Shown here in pieces: positions 35,099 through 45,234 of a stretch of 64,000 nt of DNA. The DNA comes from Sipunculus nudus (taxonomy: Eukaryota > Annelida > Sipuncula > Golfingiida > Sipunculidae): positions 31,731,862 to 31,795,861 of the forward strand of contig CM049307.1 in assembly GCA_026874595.1 (NCBI GenBank), written 5' to 3'. The translations under genes and the position numbers were made by a program. The notes under the pieces are model-generated. The model had not been told where the DNA came from, did no database searches, and saw nothing but the letters and a program-made list of their open reading frames with translations. Numbering within the stretch: position 1 is the first letter of the stretch; every line of letters starts with the position of its first letter.

Positions 35099-38000
35099 GA
35101 CAGTGAATTGTTCAGTAGATGCAGATTTCACCTCTATCAGACTTCAGTTTCATTTCCGATTCGCTGTCACGATTCCCGAAGGCTGCTGAGTTTACCCTGG
35201 GATAAGGAGACTGCCACTTAATGATCGGCTGATAGTACAGGTCACCCCGTAGTACAGCTGAATCCGCCCGTCCGTCCATATTTCAAAATACCAATCATAA
35301 CAAAACTGAAATTCAGTTTGAATTCATACTGCTGAAGAATATAAGTTTATATGTCTGTCTCTCACGTTCTCCCTGTCTGTCTCTCCATCCATCCATTAAT
35401 TCATCCGTTCGTCCGTCCGTAATTATACTTCCGCCATGTGTTTACCCTTGGTCTGTCTGTATGTGCAAAAAGTACTGAACAGGTTTTGGTGAAATGGTGG
35501 AAGGTTAACACCCGAGAAACATTCCATAACATTTTACAGGTAATCACCATCACATGTTTTTCCATTCAAAGGCTTCTTTTTAATAATCAAATACGGCTAT
35601 AACTTTTGTCTCTATGACCACTGTTACAGAAAGATAGTCGGTGGAAAGAATTGTTGAACCGAGGCAAAAAATTCCTTTGCTACTGTTAAGTTTGATAAGA
35701 ATCCTGTCGGGCATCTTGGCCTCTGACAACCTTCTTGTTATGTAATTATTGTGACATTATTTCAAGTTTTAAATGTACAATTATAACTTCTGATACAATT
35801 ATACTGATACCCTGAGATGTAAAATGAAACGAGGGCCTCTCCTGATAACATTGTGCACAATTTATTTTCACAATAGCCTTACTGTCACCCGAATAGGTCA
35901 AAAAAGGTTGAAAGAGGTATAAAATTATGACAATAAGTAGTTTTAGTAGCTTCAAGTTAAATAAATATACGGATGGCTACGCTTCTTACCAACATTGTAC
36001 TTCTGAAACATGTCACAGTACAATTCCTCTGGCTCATCAACTCGGCAACCACGATCCCACTGTCAGAGATGTAGGCCAATGTCGTTCCTTGGTCTTTGTC
36101 GCTGATGGTTATTTGAACGTCGATCTTGTTGAAAGGGCTCTGACGGGTTAAAGAAGCATGGCCAGTTTATGATAGATGAAATTGGGTATTATTTTGTATA
36201 TTTCTACATTCATCTTTGGCTCAACTTTTTTTGTGGGGGGAATTTCTTAGGTCCCCTAGAGTGCAAAACCATGGATTACAACTTTTCTTCTTTTTTCTTT
36301 CTCCTGACGTTGTTTGCCCCTTATCTCAAATATGATTCTCAAAAACTGATCTTAACTTGGGCACAATATTAGTCATAGGTGACAGATTTGCGTCCCATAT
36401 TCATTTTGACCGTGAACTAATTCTCAAGGTCATACACTCAGGCGAATCTCCATTATCGCCCAGCTGCGGGAGTCCAGGGAGGCTTCCCGTAATCACTCGA
36501 CGATTGCAAAACATTTAGTTAATAGGGAAAGTTTGATATATGGCATAGGTAATGTTAAAGTAATTACGTTTAACCGTCTCATTTTTTGTTTCTTTTACTT
36601 CAAAAGATACCGACCAGGAGTTAGTTTCTCTCTCATGAAAGTAACTCTCACATGAATATTGTAATAGCGACAATATTATAAATTGAGTGACAGAGTTTCG
36701 TCCATAAATACTATTTTTGTACATATTTTTTGCTTAATCTGCGTTAGCATCAGGTTCTGGTCCTCTAAATATTTACTTTCTTCTTACAGGTGGATCCGCG
36801 CTGCACTACAAGCTTTTACTTCGAATCGTAGTTTGCTGGCACGCAGGGTGGTCATGATTCTGATGTCCGTGTCTTCGGGGCGGTATATCAGAAAGACAGG
36901 ATCTGTCAATGGAACAGTTAAAATGGCATCTGCACAAGTTATGAAATAAAGGTTTTTCATATTGACAGTATACTTAAGACTGATCTAGCTACTTTTGTTA
37001 AATAATCGTACCTTCATTTTGCCAACAAGTAACCGTGAAACCAAATTAAATTGTATTTGCTCAAAGAAGTTTCATAATGAGACATTTTTCAGGGCACAGA
37101 GTTTTGAGTATTCAGTTTAAACTACTCTCTTACACAGACCCCCTGACAAAGGTAATTACCACAAAGGTGGGCCCTCTTCACCTGTGGCGAAAGTTTGATG
37201 TTCCGCCCACTGGTGAGACGGGTGTCTTAAATACAGATGATTTATGTTGTAAGAGTAGGAAATTAAATGTTCTTATGAACTTTGCCTTACTGAAATGACA
37301 GAAACATTTCGGTACATTATGGCAAATTAAGAAGAATACCAGTCGACGCTATATATGTGACATATGACAATGAAATTAAGTTCCTTCTCTTTCTTCATGA
37401 GTCGAAAAGCCGATGCCATCAATAAGCCGGATATACGGTCCTGTGGAATGTCACTTTTAAGTATTAACTTTTCATTAAGACCACGCCTTGTCCGAAACTT
37501 ATCACTGAACTCATCACCGACACCCAGAAAGGGCGGAAGTGGTCACAGTCCAGGAGTCCGGTACGCTCTACTTGTCTGTCGTTGGCAGGACCGCCTAGAT
37601 ACTTAAACGGTAACATAAAACAGATGAAACAGATGACTGTCACAGGGAAGATTAAACTGATTTGGTATCATAAAAAAAAAAAAAAAAACACGACAGCTAC
37701 TGAAAACGCATGCAAAATATTACAGGCCTATCTTTCCGGGAATACAGTTCGTTAAATTCTTATGAACATAGTATCCTTTTGTTCTCCGTGACTCCAAATT
37801 AAAAAAGTTTAACATTTACGGATACTTTTATATGGTACATAAATGATACACACTTTTTACTTAAGAATAGGGAAAATAGAAAATTGATATTAAACCATGG
37901 TTTCTTAACTTTGATACATTTGGAAATGAAAATACGTGTGATGGATATTTGACCATTACAGGAAGAAATGCTGGTGAGTGATTAGTTTTGATTACCAAAT

Positions 38001-38858
38001 AAAATATTAATTTAATAATCACTCAAATGCAGCAAAGATCTGGTAAAGTTAAGCTACCCAAATAAAAAAATCCTATTTCAAATAACATGTTCAACTCTGA
38101 TGGTTTCATATCAAATTTTTATTAGACATGTATTATCTTACTCATTTACTGCGGATTATATCATGGATATAAACTTCGACATGAACCTTGGGTTTTTGGA
38201 GAACTTCCACACTGCACGGAAGGATATTTCAACGTTAGACTTTAAGTGTATAACAAAATTATTTTACAATCAGACCACATCTAACTTTACCTTTAATTAA
38301 AGTTTAAATTAAATTAAGGTCAGTTATGAAGTTTACTAGGCTGGATTAAGAACTTTCTACATGTATAACATAGTTTTAGAGTAAGTGGAATTTTAAAACA
38401 TACATTAAAAAAATGAAGAGAAGTGACATTAGTGTTTGGGTAAAAAGAATGTTTGCTCTTTAGACTGAAAAATTCAAAGCACTAAAAACGTCACTTTTTC
38501 GGCCAAACAGGTCATTTTCAAAACATCATAGTCCACCGATCTGACGCCAAAACTGAAGAGGCTTAAAATTCTCCTGGCTGGCTGTCTTCTAAAATATGTC
38601 ATCCCGGACGCAAAAAAATATCAAAATCCTTCAAGATAACATAGTTAAAGTCACGGAGAACTGGAGATGTAACCTGATGATCCTGCAGCATAAGAACGGC
38701 GTCACAGCAGGCTTGGACCTGGAAGACGAACCCATCCCTGTCGTACACGACGAGAGGTACGGATGTGATGTCAATGCCCGGCCTGGCTGACGTGGACACG
38801 GTGTTAACCACGGGGTTCAGGTACGTTCGAGGGCTCTTCCCTTCCACAAGTCTACCGC
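29846..38858 (-). CDS. Multi-domain Methyltransf_FA (farnesoic acid O-methyltransferase-like) gene, multi-exon, possibly decaying
   Basis: A series of minus-strand exons encodes pieces of the Methyltransf_FA beta-sandwich domain in order: an N part (FEVxAC..A.I.L), a middle part (C..R.FWxSW..G.I..GxG) and a C part. I see at least four sets: 38674-38858, 37464-37575 and possibly 37150-37260; 36788-36902, 35990-36137 and 35132-35196; one nearly complete domain at about 34214-34640; and 31269-31462, 30407-30496 and 29846-29933. Several exon pairs join in phase, others do not, and the 34-kb domain contains frame breaks. The family is common in invertebrates; despite its name most members have no shown methyltransferase activity and may bind ligands. 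No start codon, signal peptide or terminal exon was found. It may be one decaying gene or exons of a live gene plus a pseudo-domain. Confidence 0.5.
30126..30146. repeat. Poly-G tract with adjoining GACA repeats
   Basis: Twenty-one G in a row after 'gagagagagacagacagacagac'. Confidence 0.95.
30407..30496 (-). CDS. FA-domain gene exon: middle part of domain 4
   Basis: A 90-nt exon from TTGTAATGAG to TTCCAG/GTTATA, reading ERLVWISWHGGVIIAGRRN, the W-I-S-W core of the domain. It is in phase 0 with the next exon. Confidence 0.55.
31269..31462 (-). CDS. FA-domain gene exon: N part of domain 4
   Basis: TTTCTAG acceptor, then VESRVALPPDRGPGWFWTST and VRSCGEFQVLLSPMPFN.. with a GTGAGA donor at 31268. 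The frame meets a TGA four codons before that donor. An alternative donor ATCA/GTAACT lies just ahead of the stop and would avoid it. Confidence 0.5.
31480..33715. other. No gene recognised; intron-like
   Basis: Large interval between FA-domain exons. It includes an (AT)n tract at 32840-32922 whose ORF codes only for Ile-Tyr repeats. Confidence 0.45.
32840..32922. repeat. (AT)n microsatellite, interrupted
   Basis: About 80 bp of AT with two single-base interruptions. Confidence 0.97.
33720..33919 (-). CDS. Possible further FA-domain N-part exon
   Basis: The frame reads TKLNISSCLNAKSRFAAGD with a TGCAG/GTGATA donor, resembling the x-I-S-C-x-x-A-K block of the family. No good upstream acceptor was fixed. 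Weak. Confidence 0.22.
34214..34640 (-). pseudogene. FA domain 3, nearly complete but frameshifted
   Basis: One uninterrupted block carries a whole Methyltransf_FA domain. It reads YDRERTFIWVDEELMKIFSV, then in another frame GYITLTNGPNRILSRAFEVV and LSCSEYRWLWVSW..VVVGQ, then after a TGA and in a third frame ISAIGGDAWWRFDGEN. Frame changes fall near 34570 and near 34340, and two further stop codons follow the second. Gaps between pieces are far too short for introns. Either this exon is a pseudo-domain or the assembly has indel errors. The breaks are described here without repairing them. Confidence 0.5.
35044..35094. repeat. (CT)n microsatellite
   Basis: About 25 CT units 40 bp downstream (minus sense) of an FA-domain exon. 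Confidence 0.97.
35132..35196 (-). CDS. FA-domain gene exon: C part of domain 2
   Basis: A 65-nt exon between TATCCCAG and ATAGAG/GTGAAA, reading NSAAFGNRDSESEMKLKSD. It resembles the exon at 29846-29933 in position, content and the 'GATAG..G/GT' end. Confidence 0.4.
35990..36137 (-). CDS. FA-domain gene exon: middle part of domain 2
   Basis: Acceptor CGTCAGAG and donor GTTG/GTAAGA. The frame reads PFNKIDVQITISDKDQG.. then DSGIVVAELMSQRNC, continuous in phase with the exon at 36788-36902. An acceptor two bases earlier (36139) is equally AG-preceded but breaks the phase, which is why 36137 is chosen. Confidence 0.5.
36788..36902 (-). CDS. FA-domain gene exon: N part of domain 2
   Basis: ATTGACAG acceptor and CACCT/GTAAGA donor bound an open frame ending LRFEVKACSAARIHL, the F-E-V-x-A-C start of the domain. 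It joins in phase to the next exon if that exon begins at 36137. Confidence 0.55.
37464..37575 (-). CDS. FA-domain gene exon: middle part of domain 1
   Basis: After a GACAG acceptor the frame reads QVERTGLLDCDHFRPFWVS followed by a FGQG turn, the C-x-x-F/Y-R-x-F-W core of the domain. The 3' boundary is uncertain: the frame meets TAA at 37464-37466 and an AAAA/GTTAAT donor lies just before it. Confidence 0.5.
38674..38858 (-). CDS. FA-domain gene exon: N part of domain 1
   Basis: Preceded by a TTCGTAG acceptor. Open in the frame that gives ..SARPGIDITSVPLVVYD.. then FVFQVQACCDAVLMLQD, matching the F-x-V-x-A-C-x-D-A block that starts Methyltransf_FA domains. Ends at a CATCAG/GTTACA donor, although the frame stays open beyond it to 38599 and the true end may lie there. 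Confidence 0.5.
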
Positions 38859-38879
38859 CTACGAAGAGAAGTCATCCTA

Positions 38880-39919
38880 ATATTAGTATCAATGGACTCT
38901 CATAATAGCGCCAGATTGGTCCTCTGACAATATGGCCAGCTTACTGGCTTGCCAGAGTGCCTGGACATCTAACTCTGAGGATCGCATTATAAGGTCCCAT
39001 GAGGATGCAAATATTTTCGTCATTTTTGACAACGCCTCATTGCTTACAAGTATTGTGTCACTTCAAATAAACCCACTAGACCTTTAAATAAGTTTCTTAT
39101 TTCTCAAACGACACCTACCATGTGTGTGAAATATTCCGTTATAACCAAATGTATTCGTATATTGTTCTGCATGTACGGGAGATTTCTGCCTGCGGTCTGC
39201 CTGCTGATTGTATGCGGAGATACGATTATAAAGCGTGGCGTAGACTTGCAGGGCGGTTCTAAATTTGGCTTTTGTCACGACTCAGTAGGGAGCCCTAACT
39301 GAGTCGTGTTTGTCACGACTACTCTCATAACAGAAGACAATGCACAAAATCTATTTATTTAAACTCTTTCTATTTTACAAATGGTGATATATATATATTA
39401 CTTATTAATGTGTTACACTTTCCATGGCTAGGATTGTGGTAATCGGTAGTCTCTTCAGGACCCGGAGAAAGCCATGACCTTTGACGGGCAATGAAGCCTG
39501 CTCTCATAACCTCGCCGGGATTTAAACAGAGATCTTGTTTCCATTCAGCTGTCCAGGCCGCTATTATCAAGTTAGGTCGACAGGTCATTCTCTACCCATG
39601 CTATTCGTTTACCGTTACCATATGATAAATCATATTTGTATTTTTTTTGTACAAATAACCTTGCATAACCTTACTTTAGGAACCAAAATGTACAGTGCAC
39701 AAGTGATCTTCATTTTTATCTTTAGGTTTTGGACATACTTGTTTATACATGTACGTACGTGTTTTGGAAATTGTGCATTTTTTCCTTGACACAAGTATTT
39801 TTTTATTGATATATACTTCATATACTTAAAAGTAGAGAAAATTATTCAGGTTTCTCATATTTTTTTCATCATGGGTGTATGTTTATCACCTGAACTCTTG
39901 AGTCATTATCTAAATCAAA
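38880..39919. other. No gene recognised with confidence
   Basis: Upstream flank of the FA-domain exons. Minus-strand ORFs at 39084-39278 and 39370-39588 (with MRAGFIARQRSWLSPGPE) could be further exons of that gene but lack clear domain motifs. Confidence 0.35.
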
Positions 39920-39924
39920 GTAGG

Positions 39925-41213
39925 TGTTACTGCCCTGACAAGGGCCAGTAATATTCCAGGTTGTTGTAATTTTAGAATTGATAGATAAGTAGATTCGTGT
40001 TACCATATGTTTTGCCATGTTTGTGGTATTTGTTTAATGCACATATGTGTCATCTGAATTAAGTGTCATTTTAAGCAATTAATTTGCGACCTCTGTTGGA
40101 AAACCATTATTATATATATTACATTTAATTCATGCAGTGACCTTGTGTAGGCTATACCAGTTATTTTAATTTCCTTAATTCAGACGGAGCACCAGGCTTC
40201 ATGTGCTGATTAATGTTTGAGCTAGCCAGCCGGGAGATAATTTATCATGCTGTGGCTGGTGTCCAGCCGTACCCACAGCTCACCAGCTTGTACAGTGCTT
40301 CACAGGGTCAAGGATGCAAAATTGTCACTGTTCTCAGCTCGTGGGACAGGGGTGCTCTCGATAGCCCCGTGTTGTGTTACTGTTTCCAGGCCGCCTGGGT
40401 ATTTTAGGTATGCCCCGAGACAAGGGGGGAGTCAGTTGGCAATAAGTGTTAGTTCAAGTCACTTTACTGTTGTGTACATGTAAAGATTTTAAGTCACCGT
40501 TGCGTCACCCTAGTCAAAGACTCAATGTCACCATAATGTGTGGGTCATGTCAATAATAGCGCACAAGTCTGTGAGTATTTCATTTTTGATACATGTCATT
40601 TAAATTCAGTATGGTTTATTCAAATATAACAGGACATAGCGTTAGGGGCGGTAATTTTGCCCAGTGTATTTTCTTGGCTGTCAGATCAGGTCAAGCCGTT
40701 GCTTCCTTTGATGTTAAACTTTCATGTTGTAACTGTTTATAATTTTGTGTCATGTTGACAGGATATCTGTGAGAATTTGTCAGGTTATAGTAATACAATG
40801 TTGCCATTTTGATAATTTATGAAGTGAGTCTCATACAGTGTTAAGATAACTTGTTTATGGAAGGTTATGATACAAAATCCAACTTGAATATGAACAAAAT
40901 TAAATGTTTTATGGGTTCTTATAAATGTTTATTCAGCCAGTTTCAAGTTTCAATTTATTCATGATAATGATATATTCTTTATTGGTAATTCAATGCATGT
41001 GAACGTTGCTCATGAGTTGACAAATCATTTTGTCATTATTATACATTATACAATGTTGACATTTATGTTATTATCTTATTTGTTGTAGATTCACCATGAT
41101 CATGATCATAACCCTAACCTTTTATGAAGTGACATGCGTGTAATAGCAGTGCAGTAAAATGATATACGTCTACATGTTGTTACGTTTGTGTTTTTAATGA
41201 CCCGCGCGTTACA
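39925..41213 (+). repeat. BEL/Pao left LTR
   Basis: 1289 bp, TGTTACTG..GCGTTACA. It is nearly identical to the right LTR. ORFs inside (for example 40213-40483) occur in both LTRs and are not genes. Confidence 0.95.
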
Positions 41214-41231
41214 GTGAATAGACTTAGCAAA

Positions 41232-43748
41232 ATGGAACACTTTAAGACTACCAGACGTCAGAAAAAGGCAGCTATTACCCGCCACCTTGGGACATTACGT
41301 CGCCTTGTTGCTGAGGAAGATGTTGATGAGGTTCAGTCAAAATTGCGGCAACTTCGTGTATCATTCTCTGAATTTGAAGCCTCACATGACTGTTATAGAA
41401 ATGCGTTAGAGGATTTAGATGAGATTGATGAGTGTGAACAGTGGTTCCAGGATGTTGAAAATAGCTACACCTGTGCGTTAAAGGAAGCGAAAACTTGGCT
41501 GAAGTCTGCGCTTGATGGCCCCACGGTTGAGCGAGATGTCGCAGTAAATGGTGTTGGTGATGAAAAGCCTGTCGCGAGTCAGAAAGATTTAGTTGACCTT
41601 CTGAGTATCCCGAAGGTAGAGATTGACAGATTTGACAGTAATCCGATCGAATATCAAACCTTTATTGCCCTATTTGATGAGACCGTGGACAGTAAATTTG
41701 TTGATAGCCAGTTAAAGCTAACCAGATTGTTGCAATATACGACTGGGCCAGCTAAAATGTCTATAAAGAATAGTGCTCTGATTGGAGGCGAGGCTGGCTA
41801 TAAACAGGCGCGGGAGATCCTTAGGAACCGTTTTGGAGACTCCCACCTGGTGTCGCAAAGGATTATAACAGACCTCAAGTGTGGCAGGAAGGTTGTAAAA
41901 GCTCATGAACTGCAACAGCTCGCGGATGAGCTTACCATGGCCTTAACAGTTCTGGAAAAACTTGGAAAATATTCAAAGCTTGATACACAGCAAAGTATCA
42001 TAGACATAGTGCAGCGGTGTCAACCGTATATCCGTAACCGCTGGAGAAAACAGGCTTTGACTACAAAGAAGGACAAAGACGCGTACCCTACATTTAAAGA
42101 TTTTGTTGAGTTTGTGAAAATGATCGCATTAGAAGCCTGTGATCCTGTGTATGGGACTGAAACAGTGAGGTCCAGGGATAACCCAAAGAGCGCCATCAGC
42201 AATGCGGTGACGAGCTGGCCGTCTGTGAATCCCTCAGTGACTTCAGGACTACAGAATCCACAGCATGCATCATCAGGTGAGCCCAGACAATCGCGTCCTT
42301 GTGTGGTATGTAGTCAAAATCATAGACTGTTTCATTGTGACTCTTTCAAAGCCATGCAGCCTGTAGATCGGTTGCAGATTGCTAAAAGAAACAGATTGTG
42401 TTACAATTGTTTGTTGGCAGGTCATAGTACCCGTGAATGTAGAAAAAGATCAGTTTGTACGGTGCCAGGTTGTGGTAGAAAGCATACAAAATTTATTCAC
42501 GTTGAAGGTGAAAACGGTAGGGAGGCTTCTCATGAAAATGTTAGTGATGAGACTGGAAGTGATAATCAGGTCAGTTTGAGTAGTAATGCAAGTGTCAACA
42601 CTGTTAATACCAGTGTCTACTTACCACTAGTTCCGGTGATAGTCAATGGTCAAACTGAAGCCTACGCTCTGTTAGACACTGGATCTACTAACACATTCGT
42701 CAGTCAGCGACTAGTGAGTCAGCTGAAGCTGAAGGGCACCGCAGCAAACTACGAAATGAATACCCTAAACAACAGTTCGAAAGCATGCTCAAAGATTGTG
42801 TCTTTTAATTTAAAATCAGTGGATGGGAATCAAGCTACAGAAATGAAAAATGTACTAGTGGTACCAAGCATCCCAGCGAGGTATCCTGCCCACGTGATAA
42901 ACCTACAGAGATATCCTCACTTGTGCGGTCTGCCAATACGACAGGTAGATAGCGACATACAGGCAGACATCCTTATTGGTATGGATAACGCATTTGCCTT
43001 GATGCCTCTTGAAGTAAAGAGTGCCCCTAACGACAGAAATCAGCCTTATGCCATTCGAACCTTGTTTGGTTGGTCTCTCAGTGGACCTATTAATAGTCAG
43101 GTGTCTCAGGTAGTTAATTCAAATTTTGTGGACCTCAACCAACAGATAGAGAAGCTATGGAGTATGGAGTCGGTTGATGAAGATGTCACGTCATTGTCAC
43201 CGGAATACCGCAAGGTTCTTGATCTATGGCACGATGAGATCCGTCATGAGGAAGGTCACTATGTTTTGCCGATACCATGGAGAGATGGGACACCGAAATT
43301 ACCCAACAACAGGTACGCTGCCACAGTTAGGCTTAACAGTCTTCAGAATAAGCTTCCTAAGACCGGGATGGCTGAAGTTTACCAAGAGAACCTTATGAAA
43401 ATGGTCACAGATGAATATGCTGAGGCTGTTCCAGAGTCAGAATTGTCCCGCAAAGATGGATTAGTATGGTACCTCCCTCACCACGCGGTCATTTCTGAAG
43501 CAAAACCTGGAAAGGTCCGTGTGGTATTTGACTGCGCAGCAAAACAAGACGGTGTAAGTTTGAACAACCAGTGCTATCAAGGTCCAGACCTGAATAACAA
43601 GCTTATACATGTATTGCTTCGGTTCCGACAGTACAAGTTTGCCATTACGGCAGACGTAGAGGCCATGTACCACCAAGTGAAGATCCCTCTAAAAGACAGG
43701 AATGCTCTTCGGTTCCTATGGAGACTTCTCTTGTGGAATATAGGATGA
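41232..43748 (+). CDS. BEL/Pao Gag, protease and start of reverse transcriptase
   Basis: The frame is open from the LTR edge. The first ATG is at 41232; the earlier GTG at 41214 is not a likely start. Coiled-coil-like N terminus, then a DUF1759 Gag core from about residue 127 (RFDSNPIEYQTF). Zinc knuckles follow at about residues 357 and 390 (CVVC..H..C and CYNCLLAGHSTREC) with a further Cys/His motif after them. The aspartic protease (DUF1758) has LLDTGST at about residue 480. The reverse transcriptase begins near residue 763 (VVFDCAAK) and is cut off by a frame break at about 43710-43740, before the catalytic YVDD. Cytoplasmic virus-like-particle formation is the known role of such Gag proteins. 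Confidence 0.9.
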   Translation: MEHFKTTRRQKKAAITRHLGTLRRLVAEEDVDEVQSKLRQLRVSFSEFEASHDCYRNALEDLDEIDECEQWFQDVENSYTCALKEAKTWLKSALDGPTVERDVAVNGVGDEKPVASQKDLVDLLSIPKVEIDRFDSNPIEYQTFIALFDETVDSKFVDSQLKLTRLLQYTTGPAKMSIKNSALIGGEAGYKQAREILRNRFGDSHLVSQRIITDLKCGRKVVKAHELQQLADELTMALTVLEKLGKYSKLDTQQSIIDIVQRCQPYIRNRWRKQALTTKKDKDAYPTFKDFVEFVKMIALEACDPVYGTETVRSRDNPKSAISNAVTSWPSVNPSVTSGLQNPQHASSGEPRQSRPCVVCSQNHRLFHCDSFKAMQPVDRLQIAKRNRLCYNCLLAGHSTRECRKRSVCTVPGCGRKHTKFIHVEGENGREASHENVSDETGSDNQVSLSSNASVNTVNTSVYLPLVPVIVNGQTEAYALLDTGSTNTFVSQRLVSQLKLKGTAANYEMNTLNNSSKACSKIVSFNLKSVDGNQATEMKNVLVVPSIPARYPAHVINLQRYPHLCGLPIRQVDSDIQADILIGMDNAFALMPLEVKSAPNDRNQPYAIRTLFGWSLSGPINSQVSQVVNSNFVDLNQQIEKLWSMESVDEDVTSLSPEYRKVLDLWHDEIRHEEGHYVLPIPWRDGTPKLPNNRYAATVRLNSLQNKLPKTGMAEVYQENLMKMVTDEYAEAVPESELSRKDGLVWYLPHHAVISEAKPGKVRVVFDCAAKQDGVSLNNQCYQGPDLNNKLIHVLLRFRQYKFAITADVEAMYHQVKIPLKDRNALRFLWRLLLWNIG

Positions 43749-44820
43749 CATCACATTTGTTTGGGGGCGTTTGGTGCGCTAGTAGTAGCACCTTTGCCTT
43801 ACGCAAGACCATCGAAGATACACCTACCAGTGACCTTGTAAAGGATACTATTCGTAATGCCTTCTATGTGGATGACATGCTGACATCGGTCAAGTCAGCA
43901 CATGATGCCAGTGAAATCATGACAGGTGTGAGACAAGCTCTCAAGTTTGGTGGTTTCAACTTGACAAAGTTTATTGTGAATGACACGCAATTACTGCAGA
44001 GCATACACAGCAAAGACAGAGCCAACGAGGTAAAAGAAATTACCCCGGAAATGCACAGCAAAGCACTTGGCATTCGATGGGATGTCACTGCTGATGCTTT
44101 CTATTATGTCAGCAAATATTCGGAGCCAGAGAATGATGTTACAAAGAGACGGATGCTGAGCCAGCTCTCTTCGATGTACGATCCACTTGGTTTGGTCTCT
44201 CCCATAATGCTTCGGGGCAAAATCTTGTTCCAGGAAGCAGCCCGTCTCAGATTGTCATGGGATGAACCAGTTAAAGATGATCTGGCTCAAAGATGGTCAA
44301 GTTGGCTTATCTCGCTGTCAGATATTCCTCACCTAAAATTTCCCAGATGTGTTATCCCGGAGGAATTTGCCAATGGCGCAGTGAAATTGCACCATTTCTG
44401 TGACGCGAGTGAAGTCGGATATGGAGCTTGTACCTATGTCCGGGTTGTAAATCAACATGGAAGAGTTCATGTTGCTTTACTTGCTAGCAAGGCGAGATTG
44501 GCTCCGATCAAATGCATGACCATTCCTAGGTTAGAGCTTTCAGCTGCTGTAGTTGCAGCAAAGTTGGATTGCATGATCAGAAGGGAGCTCGACACACCCC
44601 TCCTGAAGTCAACATTCTGGACAGATAGCCAAATTGTGCTTGCGTATATCCGGAACGATTCGAAGAGGTTCAAAGTGTTTGTTGCAAATAGGGTGTCAGT
44701 TATCAGAGATCTAAGTTTTCCTGACCAGTGGCGACATGTCAGTGGCCAGGAAAATCCTGCAGATATCTTGTCCCGTGGGTGTGACGTCAAGAGTTTTCCG
44801 CAGATTTGGTCACAGGCCCT
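43740..44820 (+). pseudogene. BEL/Pao reverse transcriptase and RNase H, frame-broken part
   Basis: In the frame shifted by -1 from the preceding part, the RT continues (EYRMTSHLFGG) and has the catalytic YVDD at 43865-43876. RNase H follows with the acidic residues expected: FCDAS (D at 44402), LELS, TDSQ and NPADILSRG. A second -1-type break occurs near 44806-44820, after which the homology continues in the next frame (GPRLLYEYKSSWP). No internal start is needed to explain it; this is the middle of one interrupted polyprotein. Confidence 0.88.
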
Positions 44821-45234
44821 CGGCTGCTGTATGAGTACAAGAGTTCATGGCCTATCATGACACCCGTTGAGCAAGACATACCAGCAACTGATCCGGAAGT
44901 CAAACGAGATTTTTCTCCTACAGAGGATGTAGCATGTACGTTTGTCAACAATGCCCTCATTGTTGATGGCAGAGGCAGTCAACATCCAATGGAAGCCTTG
45001 ATGAGTTATTACTCTGATTATTACAAGCTGAAGAAAGCCATATGCTGGATACTACGAGTCAAGCAATATCTCAGGGGTAATAAGTCAGTCACAGGAAGTC
45101 ACATATCAGTAGCCGAGATGATTCATGCTCGGAACCTAGTTGTCAAACATGTCCAGAATCAAGCCTACCATGAGGAAATCAGAGCACTCGAGCAAGGTAA
45201 GGTTGTGTCGAAATCTAACCACTCTACAAGCTGA
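44806..45234 (+). pseudogene. BEL/Pao linker between RNase H and integrase, frame-broken part
   Basis: Short middle frame (about 142 residues) with family-like text (GPRLL..SSWP, then LKKAICWILRVKQYLRG). It ends in a TGA at 45232-45234, and the homology resumes in the original Gag frame from about 45219 (LTPALKNGILVLGGRL). This is the third -1-type break, so the net frame returns to that of Gag. Confidence 0.8.

Noticed and set aside
40213-40483. Overlapping ORFs in the BEL/Pao left LTR, repeated at 46912-47149
   Set aside because: They lie inside both LTRs and simply reflect LTR duplication.
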